A DNA stretch of 6,134 nt, taken from the NCBI GenBank assembly GCA_029820915.1, contig JALGUI010000266.1, positions 1 through 6,134 of the forward strand, written 5' to 3'. The DNA comes from Candidatus Zipacnadia bacterium. Lineage in GTDB: Bacteria; Armatimonadota; Zipacnadia; Zipacnadales; UBA5352. The notes below the pieces were generated by a model, which made no database searches, was not told the DNA's origin, and was given only the letters and a program-made list of their open reading frames with translations. Below, piece by piece: positions 1 through 5,552 of the stretch. The position numbers were made by a program, and so were the translations under genes. How positions within the stretch are numbered: the stretch's first letter is position 1; every line of letters starts with the position of its first letter.

Positions 1-1
1 A

Positions 2-172
2 GTGACAGGCTTGGTCCCCGGGCTTGAGTACGCCGTCCTGGCGCTTGTCGGGCCCATGGAGGATCCGACTCTGGCCGGCTACCGCGAGCCGGCATACCTC
101 CCGGGCGATGGGCCTGTTGAGGTCACCATCGAGCTGATGACGCGCGCGGAGCTGGAGGCGCTGCGCCGCTAG
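2..172 (+). CDS. 3' end of an unidentified protein gene (5' truncated by window edge)
   Basis: An open frame runs from the left edge to a TAG at 170-172 and gives 56 residues that end in RAELEALRR. The segment begins VTGLVPGLEYAVLALVG, which resembles the last strands of a small beta-sandwich of the carboxypeptidase-regulatory or fibronectin-III type, where a 'GL.PG..Y.V' turn is common. It then has a proline- and glycine-rich stretch and a charged helix-like tail. The codons are GC-rich in the third position, as in the other genes here. The gene converges on the oxidoreductase gene at 334-1449. I do not recognise the family, and the beta-sandwich idea rests on one short motif. The start lies outside the window. 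Confidence 0.5.
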   Translation: MTGLVPGLEYAVLALVGPMEDPTLAGYREPAYLPGDGPVEVTIELMTRAELEALRR

Positions 173-262
173 GCCGGACTATTCGTCAACGATGTGGCCG
201 CAATTCCGAGACGGGCCGTTGATACGGCGCACACCGCCGAGAATCCATGTCGGGCTGGAAGC

Positions 263-295
263 TGAGAGTGCGCAGGTGCGCGCTCTCACCTGCGC
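263..295. terminator. Two overlapping, mutually exclusive hairpins between convergent genes
   Basis: Positions 263-273 pair with 278-288 around the loop AGGT. This gives an 11-bp stem with one G-T wobble (269 with 282). Alternatively 270-278 (GCGCAGGTG) pairs perfectly with 287-295 (CACCTGCGC) around an 8-base loop. The two folds share bases and cannot coexist. The site lies between the + gene ending at 172 and the - gene ending at 334 (or natively at 420), where a bidirectional terminator would be expected. Neither strand has a T-run after the stem, so an ordinary intrinsic terminator is not proven. A REP-like palindrome is an alternative. Confidence 0.4.
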
Positions 296-297
296 CC

Positions 298-319
298 GAT
301 CCCGCCGCGGGGCGGGATC
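298..319. terminator. Perfect 9-bp hairpin, candidate terminator for the oxidoreductase gene
   Basis: GATCCCGCC at 298-306 pairs without mismatch with GGCGGGATC at 311-319 around the four-base loop GCGG. It lies 15 bases beyond the observed stop of the minus-strand oxidoreductase gene and about 100 bases beyond its predicted native stop. It starts three bases after the neighbouring hairpin pair. The GC-rich stem and short loop suit a transcript end or a stability structure, but no T-run follows on either strand. The rest of 173-333 shows no gene. Confidence 0.4.
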
Positions 320-333
320 AGACCCAGGCCGAC

Positions 334-1449
334 CTACGCGAATAATGCGGGCTGGGGCGCGAAGCCGGCGCCGCGCGCCTGGTCGTGCCACGCCGGGGCA
401 ATCGATCTGCTCGCAGGCCCTACGCCATCTTCGGCCGCACCGGCCTGCCCGTCGCCGCCGACTCGTTGGCGGCCAGCGTCACATCGCCGCACCGGCCTGC
501 CCGTCGCCGCCGACTCGTTGGCGGCCAGCGTCACATCGCAGGTGCGCAGCCCCTCCTCGTAGGAGCACGGGATCAGCGACTGATCCCCAACGCGGATGGC
601 GTCCACGAAGGCCTGGTCGATGTGAGGACGCTCCTCGGGCTCGCCGTCAAGCTCCGGCGCCGGAGTGCCGGTCACCGTGATTTGCGACGTTGACCAGCCG
701 ATGATCTGATCGCGCAGCAGGATGTTGATGTCGCTCTTGCCGCCGCCGGCGGTCATCATCGGGCTCGTGACCATGGTCGCGATGGCGCCGTTATCGAAGG
801 TCAGCAGTACGCCCTGGCTGTCGGGGATGGTGATGCCCTCGATGTCGCCCATGGCCAGCAGGTCGTAGCGCGCGTAGACCTCGACGACCTCCGCGGCGGT
901 CATGTAGCGCATCAGGTCGAGTTGGTGCGTGGTCTGCTCGTGGAGTTGCCCGCCCGACTGGTCCATCACCCGCCACCACGGCGTCCCCGGCAGCCCGCCC
1001 CAGCGATGCGACGACATCATGGCCACCTGCCGGTCGGCCAGGTAGGCCCTGATGCGGTTCGAGGTGTCCATCAGCCGGAGCTGGTAGCCGACGCTCGACA
1101 GCACACCCGCGCTCTGGATGGCCTCGAGGACCTCGAAGCCCTTCTCCATGTCGAGCACCACCGGCTTCTCGACGAACAGGTGCAGCCCTGCCTCTGCCGC
1201 CAGCACCTCGGCGTCGGTATGGGCGAAGGGCGGCACGCTGACGTACAGCGCGTCCATCTCTATCTCGTCGAGCATCCGGTAGTAGTCGGTGTACGCCTCG
1301 GCGGCGTGCTCCACAGCGGCATCGCGCGCCGATGCCTCGACGATGTCGCAGATCGCGACGATGGTCGCGCCCTCGACCTCCGCCAGACGCCCCATGTGGC
1401 CGCGCGCGTTTCCGCCCGCGCCCACGAACCCGATCTTCACCTCAGTCAT
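334..1449 (-). CDS. Gfo/Idh/MocA family NAD(P)-dependent oxidoreductase, C-terminus frameshifted
   Basis: The 371-residue product opens with a Rossmann fold whose glycine-rich loop is GFVGAGGNARGHM (residues 7-19). The acidic end of beta-2 follows in VAICD (31-35), and the family EKP motif sits at 94-96 in LFVEKPVVLD; its lysine is the usual catalytic or substrate-binding residue. GGQLHEQTTHQLDLMRY (166-182) matches the conserved central helix with His175, but Glu171 stands where many members have Asp. Members oxidise or reduce sugars, inositols and related polyols with NAD(P). The substrate cannot be told here, and there is no signal peptide. ATG at 1449 is preceded by GGGGAG (1460-1465), ten bases away. 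Residues 1-321 look native. A 52-bp duplication then shifts the frame, so residues 322-371 (RCDAGRQRVGG onwards, rich in Arg, Gly and Ala) are unrelated to the family. With one repeat copy the protein would end GRPVRPKMA at a TAG at 420-422, a normal 325-residue length. Family confidence is high; the true 3' end is uncertain. Confidence 0.9.
   Translation of the reverse strand: MTEVKIGFVGAGGNARGHMGRLAEVEGATIVAICDIVEASARDAAVEHAAEAYTDYYRMLDEIEMDALYVSVPPFAHTDAEVLAAEAGLHLFVEKPVVLDMEKGFEVLEAIQSAGVLSSVGYQLRLMDTSNRIRAYLADRQVAMMSSHRWGGLPGTPWWRVMDQSGGQLHEQTTHQLDLMRYMTAAEVVEVYARYDLLAMGDIEGITIPDSQGVLLTFDNGAIATMVTSPMMTAGGGKSDINILLRDQIIGWSTSQITVTGTPAPELDGEPEERPHIDQAFVDAIRVGDQSLIPCSYEEGLRTCDVTLAANESAATGRPVRRCDAGRQRVGGDGQAGAAEDGVGPASRSIAPAWHDQARGAGFAPQPALFA
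434..539. repeat. 52-bp tandem duplication inside the 3' end of the oxidoreductase gene
   Basis: Positions 434-487 are identical to 486-539, 54 matching bases at an offset of 52. This is a direct duplication of 52 bp with two bases of extra identity at the junction. Each copy contains codons for the family's final helix (CDVTLAANESAATGRPVR on the minus strand). Because 52 is not a multiple of three, the copy read second (lower coordinates) is translated out of frame. Exact identity means the event is recent or an assembly or sequencing artefact. Confidence 0.95.
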
Positions 1450-1603
1450 CTGTCATGCACTCCCCGTTCCGTGACACGCCTGAGCAAGTGGCGGGGAGGT
1501 TCGCGCAGCATCGCCCCCACTCCTGCTCATCTCACGATCCTGGCACAACGCGGGAATCCACACTGCTCGCGGGAGGAGACTCCCGGAGGGCCGTCGAAGC
1601 GCC
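1450..1603. other. Left part of divergent intergenic region, no gene seen
   Basis: This stretch separates the start of the minus-strand oxidoreductase gene from the repeat array. It should carry that gene's promoter, but I see no convincing -35/-10 pair. The only ribosome-binding-like site is GGGGAG on the minus strand (1460-1465). A small hairpin, CGGGAG (1570-1575) with CTCCCG (1580-1585) and loop GAGA, lies near the right end. Open frames crossing the region have no family-like sequence and run into the repeats. Confidence 0.5.
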
Positions 1604-1786
1604 GCCACCAACGTCGTTCGTAGGGCAGGCATCCTGCCTGCCGCCAACGTCGTTCGCAGGGCAGGCATGCTGCCTGCCACCAACGTCGTTCGTAGGGCAG
1701 GCATCCTGCCTGCCACCAACGTCGTTCGTAGGGCAGGCATCCTGCCTGCCACCAACGTCGTTCGTAGGGCAGGCATCCTGCCTACC
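1604..1786. repeat. Five head-to-tail 36-bp repeats, each forming a hairpin
   Basis: Units start at 1604, 1640, 1676, 1712 and 1748, and the last core ends at 1783. Units 1, 3, 4 and 5 are identical. Unit 2 differs at three bases (unit positions 4, 18 and 30). Each unit reads GCCACCAACGTCGTTCGT followed by an inverted repeat, GGCAGGC, loop ATCCT, GCCTGCC, whose last three bases belong to the next unit. The hairpins span 1624-1642, 1660-1678, 1696-1714, 1732-1750 and 1768-1786. Unit 2 has loop ATGCT, and the last has one stem mismatch. The period is twelve codons, so the array stays open in several frames and reads as repeated GQASCLPPTSFV (+) or GRMPALRTTLVA (-). From memory, such peptides are common as mistaken gene calls in planctomycete- and verrucomicrobium-like genomes. 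There are no spacers, so it is not a CRISPR array. Confidence 0.93.
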
Positions 1787-1791
1787 GGCAT

Positions 1792-1810
1792 CGCAGGCTG
1801 GAAGCCTGCG
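1792..1810. repeat. Hairpin flanking the repeat array, related sequence type
   Basis: CGCAGGCT (1792-1799) pairs perfectly with AGCCTGCG (1803-1810) around the loop GGA. It lies six bases after the last array hairpin and shares the GCAGGC...GCCTGC theme, but it is not a copy of the 36-bp unit. It reads as QAGSLRH in one + frame. It may be a second member of the same intergenic palindrome family, or the degenerate end of the array. Function is unknown. Confidence 0.6.
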
Positions 1811-1864
1811 CCACGATTGGGTTCCCAGGAGGCGGCGGGCGGCTGGCGATTACCGTCCCGCGGC

Positions 1865-1894
1865 TGGACGATCGCGAGATCGTCCTCATATCAT
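1865..1894 (+). promoter_or_regulatory. Possible sigma-70-type promoter with a palindrome between -35 and -10
   Basis: TATCAT at 1889-1894 matches the -10 consensus at five of six bases. TGGACG at 1865-1870 matches TTGACA at four of six, with an 18-base spacer. Between and overlapping them is a perfect inverted repeat, GGACGATC (1866-1873), centre GCGA, GATCGTCC (1878-1885). Start of transcription would be near 1901, leaving a short leader with the ribosome-binding site of the GH-like gene. A repressor operator would fit this position. As RNA, the palindrome would form an 8-bp hairpin capped by a GNRA loop. The hexamers are weak evidence in GC-rich DNA; the palindrome itself is certain. Confidence 0.35.
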
Positions 1895-1902
1895 AGCCGG
1901 AT

Positions 1903-1908
1903 GGGAGG
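1903..1908 (+). promoter_or_regulatory. Ribosome-binding site of the GH-like gene
   Basis: GGGAGG lies nine bases before the ATG at 1918. It fixes this start over the overlapping open frames that cross from the repeat array into the gene in another register. Confidence 0.7.
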
Positions 1909-1917
1909 CAGCGACAC

Positions 1918-3486
1918 ATGAGTGCATCCGACCCCGCCCGCCCGCGCATCATCTTCAACGACGACGGCAGCAACTTCCTGTACGCCTGGGACGACCTGGG
2001 GGCCGACGACCTGCGCACTTACCTGTCGTACCTCGACGACACGCACGTGGACATGGTGGCGTGGTGCGTGGCCTTCGGGGGCTACGTGACCTACTACGAG
2101 AGCAGGGTGGCCGAGCGCATCGGCACTGGCTTCGCGGTCACCGACCGGGTCAAGCAGCGCCGCTGGGCGCACAACCGCGAGCGGCTGGCGCGCGAGGCGG
2201 GCGACTACTGCGGCTTCGTCTTCGACACGCTGCGCGAGATGGGCATTGCGCCCCTGGCGAGCTTCCGCATGAACGATGCGCACATGAGCTCCGATCCGGT
2301 CGGGCCGGTCGCCGGGCGGTTCTGGATGAACCATCCCGAGTGGCGCATCGGCGAGCCCTTCGGCTACTATCGAAGCTGCCTCGACTACGCCCAGCCGGCG
2401 GTGCGTGAGTACCTGCGCAAGCTGGTCATGGAGGCGGTGGAGAAGTTCCCGGACATCGCGGGCATCGAGCTGGACGCGATGCGCTCGCCGTTCTTCTTCC
2501 GCGATGGCGAAGGGCAGCGGAACGCGCCGATCATGACCGACTTCATCGGCCGGGTGCGCGCGGACCTGGACGAGGCCGCCGAGCGGATGGGCCGCGACCG
2601 TTACTACCTGCGCGTCAACGTGCCGCGCAGCCCCGAGCTGGCGCTCGAGTGCGGGCTGGATGTGGGGGCCTGGGATGGCGACGGGCTGGTCGATGGCATC
2701 TCCCCGGGCTGCTACCCGACCGACTACCGTGTGCCCATTGAGGCCTGGAAGTCGCTGCTGGGTGACCGTACGGCCGTCCACAGCTATGTGAACTGCAGTC
2801 CGGGAACCGGGCAGTATCACTCGGTTGAGGAGTACCGCGGTGCGGCCGCCAACGCATACGGTGCCGGCGCCGACGGCGTGTACCTCTTCAACGTCCCGTG
2901 CCAGATGACCGAGCTGCCCGGCCTGATCCCGCGTCCGGTCGATCAGCCGCCCTTCCCGCCGCCTGAGTTCCGCGAGCAGTGCTGGCACCCGGACATCACG
3001 CGCGTGCCCCAGGTGCTCTCGGAGCTGGGCGATCCGGGGCTCCTGGCGGGCCTCGACAAGTGCTTCCTGTTCCACGTGGAGGACCAGAGCTACCGCCACT
3101 ACCCGCCGGAGCCGGACAGCATCGATCGCCACGGGGCTCACACGATTGAGGTGCCGTGGCGCTGCTACGAGGACTACGGGGGCGCCGAGGAGATCGCGAT
3201 CGAGGTGAAACTGGTCGCGGTCACGATCAGGGACGAGTTCGAGCTCGCCGTGAATGGGGAGCCGCCGGCGTCTGAGCGCGTCGAGCGGCTGCACGCGCCC
3301 ACCGGCCGCGACGAGCGCGTCCACTGGCGGAAGCTGGAGCCGTACTCGCTCTACCGGATCGACGCGACGGGCCTGCCACTGCAACACGGCGACAACACGC
3401 TGACGGTGACGCTGACCGAGCAGGAGCCCGACCTGTTCGGCCAGATCAAGGTGCGTGACCTCGAGGTGACGGTACGCTACGGGTAG
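1918..3486 (+). CDS. Glycoside hydrolase-like TIM-barrel protein with C-terminal beta domain
   Basis: The 522-residue protein begins IIFNDDGSNFLY (residues 11-22), a first barrel strand. Barrel-type blocks follow: DMVAWCVAFGG (45-55), APLASFRMNDAH (111-122), LDYAQPAVREYLRKLV (155-170), GIELDAMRSPFFF (182-194), DGISPGCYPTDY (259-270) and GADGVYLFN (317-325). 'LDYA.P.VR.YL' followed by 'D..GIELD..R' is characteristic of GH-like barrel proteins related to the family-10-type glycosylhydrolase group (COG1649/DUF187-like); Glu184 and Asp186 are candidate active-site acids. Residues from about 405 to 522 alternate short strands (EEIAIEVKL, EFELAVNG, NTLTVTLTE, KVRDLEVTVR) and look like a beta-sandwich appended to the barrel. 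There is no signal peptide or membrane segment, so it is probably cytoplasmic. ATG at 1918 has a good ribosome-binding site. The stop is 10 bp from the end of the convergent hydrolase gene. Substrate and activity are unknown, and the exact GH family cannot be assigned by eye. Confidence 0.75.
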   Translation: MSASDPARPRIIFNDDGSNFLYAWDDLGADDLRTYLSYLDDTHVDMVAWCVAFGGYVTYYESRVAERIGTGFAVTDRVKQRRWAHNRERLAREAGDYCGFVFDTLREMGIAPLASFRMNDAHMSSDPVGPVAGRFWMNHPEWRIGEPFGYYRSCLDYAQPAVREYLRKLVMEAVEKFPDIAGIELDAMRSPFFFRDGEGQRNAPIMTDFIGRVRADLDEAAERMGRDRYYLRVNVPRSPELALECGLDVGAWDGDGLVDGISPGCYPTDYRVPIEAWKSLLGDRTAVHSYVNCSPGTGQYHSVEEYRGAAANAYGAGADGVYLFNVPCQMTELPGLIPRPVDQPPFPPPEFREQCWHPDITRVPQVLSELGDPGLLAGLDKCFLFHVEDQSYRHYPPEPDSIDRHGAHTIEVPWRCYEDYGGAEEIAIEVKLVAVTIRDEFELAVNGEPPASERVERLHAPTGRDERVHWRKLEPYSLYRIDATGLPLQHGDNTLTVTLTEQEPDLFGQIKVRDLEVTVRYG

Positions 3487-3496
3487 GCGTGGGCCG

Positions 3497-4141
3497 TCAG
3501 GTGGTCGGCGCCAGCGCCGCGTCGATGCTCGCCACGACCTGCCGCGCCAACACCGCCGAGCCCTCGGGCGTGAAGTGCACGTCGGCGGGCTGCTGGATAC
3601 TGCCGAGCTGAGGGAGCGCGAACGCGTACAGATCGTCGATGGCCATGCCGTGGGCGTGCATGATGGCTGCGGCAACCGTGTTGTAGCGCACCACGTCCCC
3701 CGGGGTGCGCGTCGCGCCCTTGACGTCCGCGGGGACGGGCGTCGTGGCGCACCAGATCAACTCCGCCCCGGTCTGCTCCAGGCGTGCCGTGAGCGTCTCG
3801 AGGTTCTCCTCGTACTGCTCGATGGGCACCCGGCGCACACCCTCCTCGTCCATGCTCATGTCGTGCAGCCCGAAGTTGAAGTGGATGACATCCCACCTGC
3901 CGTCGCCCAGCCAGGCCTCGATGCGCTCCAGGCCCCTCGTGGTCGGCCCGCAGTTCTCCAAGGCGCGATGCACGTTGGCCTTGCCCCGCAGCAACTCGCG
4001 GGTGGGCAGCGTGTAACCCACGGATATCGAGTCGCCGATGAGCAGCACGCGCGGCAGGTCCGGGTGGTCCTCGATCGGCTCGAAGGCCGGGTTTGCCTGT
4101 GCGCAGAGCTGGCTCCAGATACTCAGCGGTAGAATCGCCAT
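3497..4141 (-). CDS. SGNH/GDSL-family hydrolase (putative esterase)
   Basis: The 214-residue protein has the block I signature LLIGDSISVGY (residues 33-43) with nucleophile Ser38. Block II is ENCGPTTRGLE (62-72) with Gly65, block III is HFNFGLHDM (87-95), and the C-terminal block is DVHFTPEG (187-194) with His189 as catalytic base. SGNH enzymes remove acyl, often acetyl, groups from carbohydrates and lipids. Two key places depart from the usual pattern: block III is G-L-H-D rather than G-x-N-D, and three residues before His189 there is Ala186, with an Asp only two before. I recall such forms in planctomycete-like SGNH proteins, so they may mark a subfamily rather than loss of function. The N-terminus is not a signal peptide. 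ATG at 4141 follows GGAGG by seven bases. The gene starts 31 bp after the URO-D-like stop on the same strand, so the two are probably co-transcribed. Confidence 0.87.
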   Translation of the reverse strand: MAILPLSIWSQLCAQANPAFEPIEDHPDLPRVLLIGDSISVGYTLPTRELLRGKANVHRALENCGPTTRGLERIEAWLGDGRWDVIHFNFGLHDMSMDEEGVRRVPIEQYEENLETLTARLEQTGAELIWCATTPVPADVKGATRTPGDVVRYNTVAAAIMHAHGMAIDDLYAFALPQLGSIQQPADVHFTPEGSAVLARQVVASIDAALAPTT

Positions 4142-4172
4142 CTGTCTCCCTCCAAGCTGGCACGCGGAATGC

Positions 4173-5246
4173 TCAGGCCTCGATCGGCAGCCGTCCGTGT
4201 TCCTGCACGGCGCGGTTGATAGTCATGCAGCCGGGGATCCATCGGTCCGGCGGCATGTCCTCGGTGATGCTGATGAGGAAGCCGTTGCCCGGCGCCGCCT
4301 GCTTCATCAGGTCTATGGTGACCTCCTCCATCTCCTCGTCGCTGCGCAGGAAGACGGAGGACGGGTAGTTGATCCACAGCGCCTTGTCGGGCCAGGCCGC
4401 GCGCGCGTCGGCGACTGACATGTCGGTGTCGGGCGCGGGCGAGAACGCCTCGATGTAGTCGAGACTCGTCTCCGCGATGGCGTCGGCGATGAGCCCGCAG
4501 TTGGCGTCGAAGTGGACGCCGACCAGCTTCCCGGCCGCGTGCATGATCTCGCAGAACTCCTCGTAGTTGTGCACGTAGTACTCCCGGAAGCGCTGCTCGC
4601 CGACGATCTCAGGGCTAACGTTGCCGCCGTAGTTGAAGTACATGCACGGGCTCTCGGCGCAGATGGGGTAGACCCGCCGACGGTTCTCGACCAGCGCGTC
4701 GAAGAGCTTGAGCACCTCGTCGCGGCGCTCGGCCCACTCGACCGCGAACACCTCGACGCCCATGTAGGTGTGGATGATCGCCTGCATGGGCTCGTAGCCG
4801 ATGCCGCCACGCATGATGGCGTCGCCGCCCATGTCGTCGCGCTTGCTGAGCCACGGCCCGGGGGTCGGGAAGTACTCCTGCGCGTCGATCATGGCGATGA
4901 GCGGGCGGTAGTCCTCGGGGCCCTTGAAGAGCTTCTCGACATGCCAGCTCGTGAACCCCGCCGGCTCTCGCACCTCGGTCAGGTCGCCCTCCGGCGTATG
5001 GATGACGGTGCGGGTGCGCGCGCGCCCGTTCTGCGTGATCGAGTGGCTCTCGGAGCTGATGCCGGGGCTGCGCGAGCCGTAGACACCGGGTGAACGCTGA
5101 TGGATGCACATCCCCTCATTGCGCATGATCCGCTCCGCCTCGCACTGCGGGATCATGCACTCGTAGATGGTGAAGGGGACGTGATCGACGTCCTCGAAGC
5201 GCAGCGCACGTTCGACCCGCTCGCGCGGCGTGATCTTCCCGGACAC
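4173..5246 (-). CDS. Uroporphyrinogen decarboxylase (URO-D)-like family protein
   Basis: From the GTG at 5246 the product is 357 residues and starts VSGKITPRERVERALRFE, the typical N-terminus of URO-D-like proteins ('TPRERV..AL.F...DRVP'). GNVSPEIVGEQRFREYYVHNY (208-228) matches the family's 'G..SP......F..Y' helix. LVGVHFDANCGLI (241-253) is the strand carrying possible metal ligands, and NGFLISITEDMPPD (321-334) matches the final 'GG.I...T.D.PP' barrel strand. True HemE decarboxylates uroporphyrinogen III; relatives such as MtaA and CmuA are corrinoid methyltransferases. This one lacks the HemE N-terminal signature, so haem synthesis is unlikely. His245 and Cys250 could bind zinc as in the methyltransferases, but no corrinoid protein is encoded nearby. 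The frame stays open to an ATG at 5561, but the extra 105 residues are Arg- and Gly-rich and unlike the family. GTG has AGGGGG seven bases upstream. It is the likely first gene of an operon with the SGNH hydrolase. Confidence 0.85.
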   Translation of the reverse strand: MSGKITPRERVERALRFEDVDHVPFTIYECMIPQCEAERIMRNEGMCIHQRSPGVYGSRSPGISSESHSITQNGRARTRTVIHTPEGDLTEVREPAGFTSWHVEKLFKGPEDYRPLIAMIDAQEYFPTPGPWLSKRDDMGGDAIMRGGIGYEPMQAIIHTYMGVEVFAVEWAERRDEVLKLFDALVENRRRVYPICAESPCMYFNYGGNVSPEIVGEQRFREYYVHNYEEFCEIMHAAGKLVGVHFDANCGLIADAIAETSLDYIEAFSPAPDTDMSVADARAAWPDKALWINYPSSVFLRSDEEMEEVTIDLMKQAAPGNGFLISITEDMPPDRWIPGCMTINRAVQEHGRLPIEA

Positions 5247-5552
5247 GGTTGGGCCCCCTGACCAGAGACCGCGGCTATCGCTGGGGTGTGTGTTCGCGCC
5301 CAGTTCTCCACGATCACACGCGGTTCCTCCCGGTGGGGGCCCGGTGGCCGTCCTCGAATCCCACGATGAGGCCCGCCGATGCCGCCAGTCCGTCCGATAT
5401 CGCCCCATCCCCCTGCCGGTGAGGGCACACGGCGCAGACACGATCACTCCCCTGTGCCGCGCAAGGTCCCAACCTCCCAGGCAGGTCATCGGCCGAAGGC
5501 GGAGAAGAACGCGGCTGTCCGTACCGTCCAAGCTGCGAAGAGAGGCCTGACG
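5247..5552. other. Divergent intergenic region between URO-D-like and aminotransferase genes
   Basis: These 306 bases separate two genes that start outward, so promoters for both should lie here. None can be named with confidence. Visible small signals are an 8-bp palindrome CGATATCG (5395-5402) and a loose inverted repeat GGCACA (5424-5429) with TGTGCC (5453-5458). The ribosome-binding sites of both genes are at its edges: AGGGGG on the minus strand just before 5246, and AGAGG at 5541-5545 on the plus strand. The minus-strand frame is open throughout but encodes family-unlike sequence, which is common in DNA this GC-rich. I see no RNA gene. Confidence 0.5.

Noticed and set aside
334..1449. 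Calling the oxidoreductase a dead pseudogene
   Set aside because: All core motifs are intact and only the last four predicted native residues are replaced, so a functional enzyme with an altered tail, or an assembly error, is as likely.
1604..1783. CRISPR array
   Set aside because: The 36-bp units abut directly with no unique spacers between them, and no cas-like gene is present.
1453..1791. A 112-residue minus-strand protein made of GRMPALRTTLVA repeats
   Set aside because: It is the translation of the hairpin repeat array plus intergenic DNA. There is no ribosome-binding site or family-like sequence, and the same array is open in other frames.
1332..2408. A 358-residue plus-strand frame crossing the repeats into the GH-like gene
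   Set aside because: It starts antisense inside the oxidoreductase gene and ends out of frame inside the GH-like gene. It is rich in Arg and Pro, as shadow frames in GC-rich DNA are.
1891..3675. A 594-residue minus-strand frame opposite the GH-like gene, longer than the gene itself
   Set aside because: Its Arg/Val/His/Leu-rich composition and lack of motifs mark it as an antisense shadow. The plus strand has the barrel motifs and a ribosome-binding site.
3477..4163. A 228-residue frame overlapping the SGNH gene on the same strand
   Set aside because: It is Gly/Arg/Ala-rich with no SGNH blocks. The other frame carries GDSIS, GLHD and DVHFTPEG.
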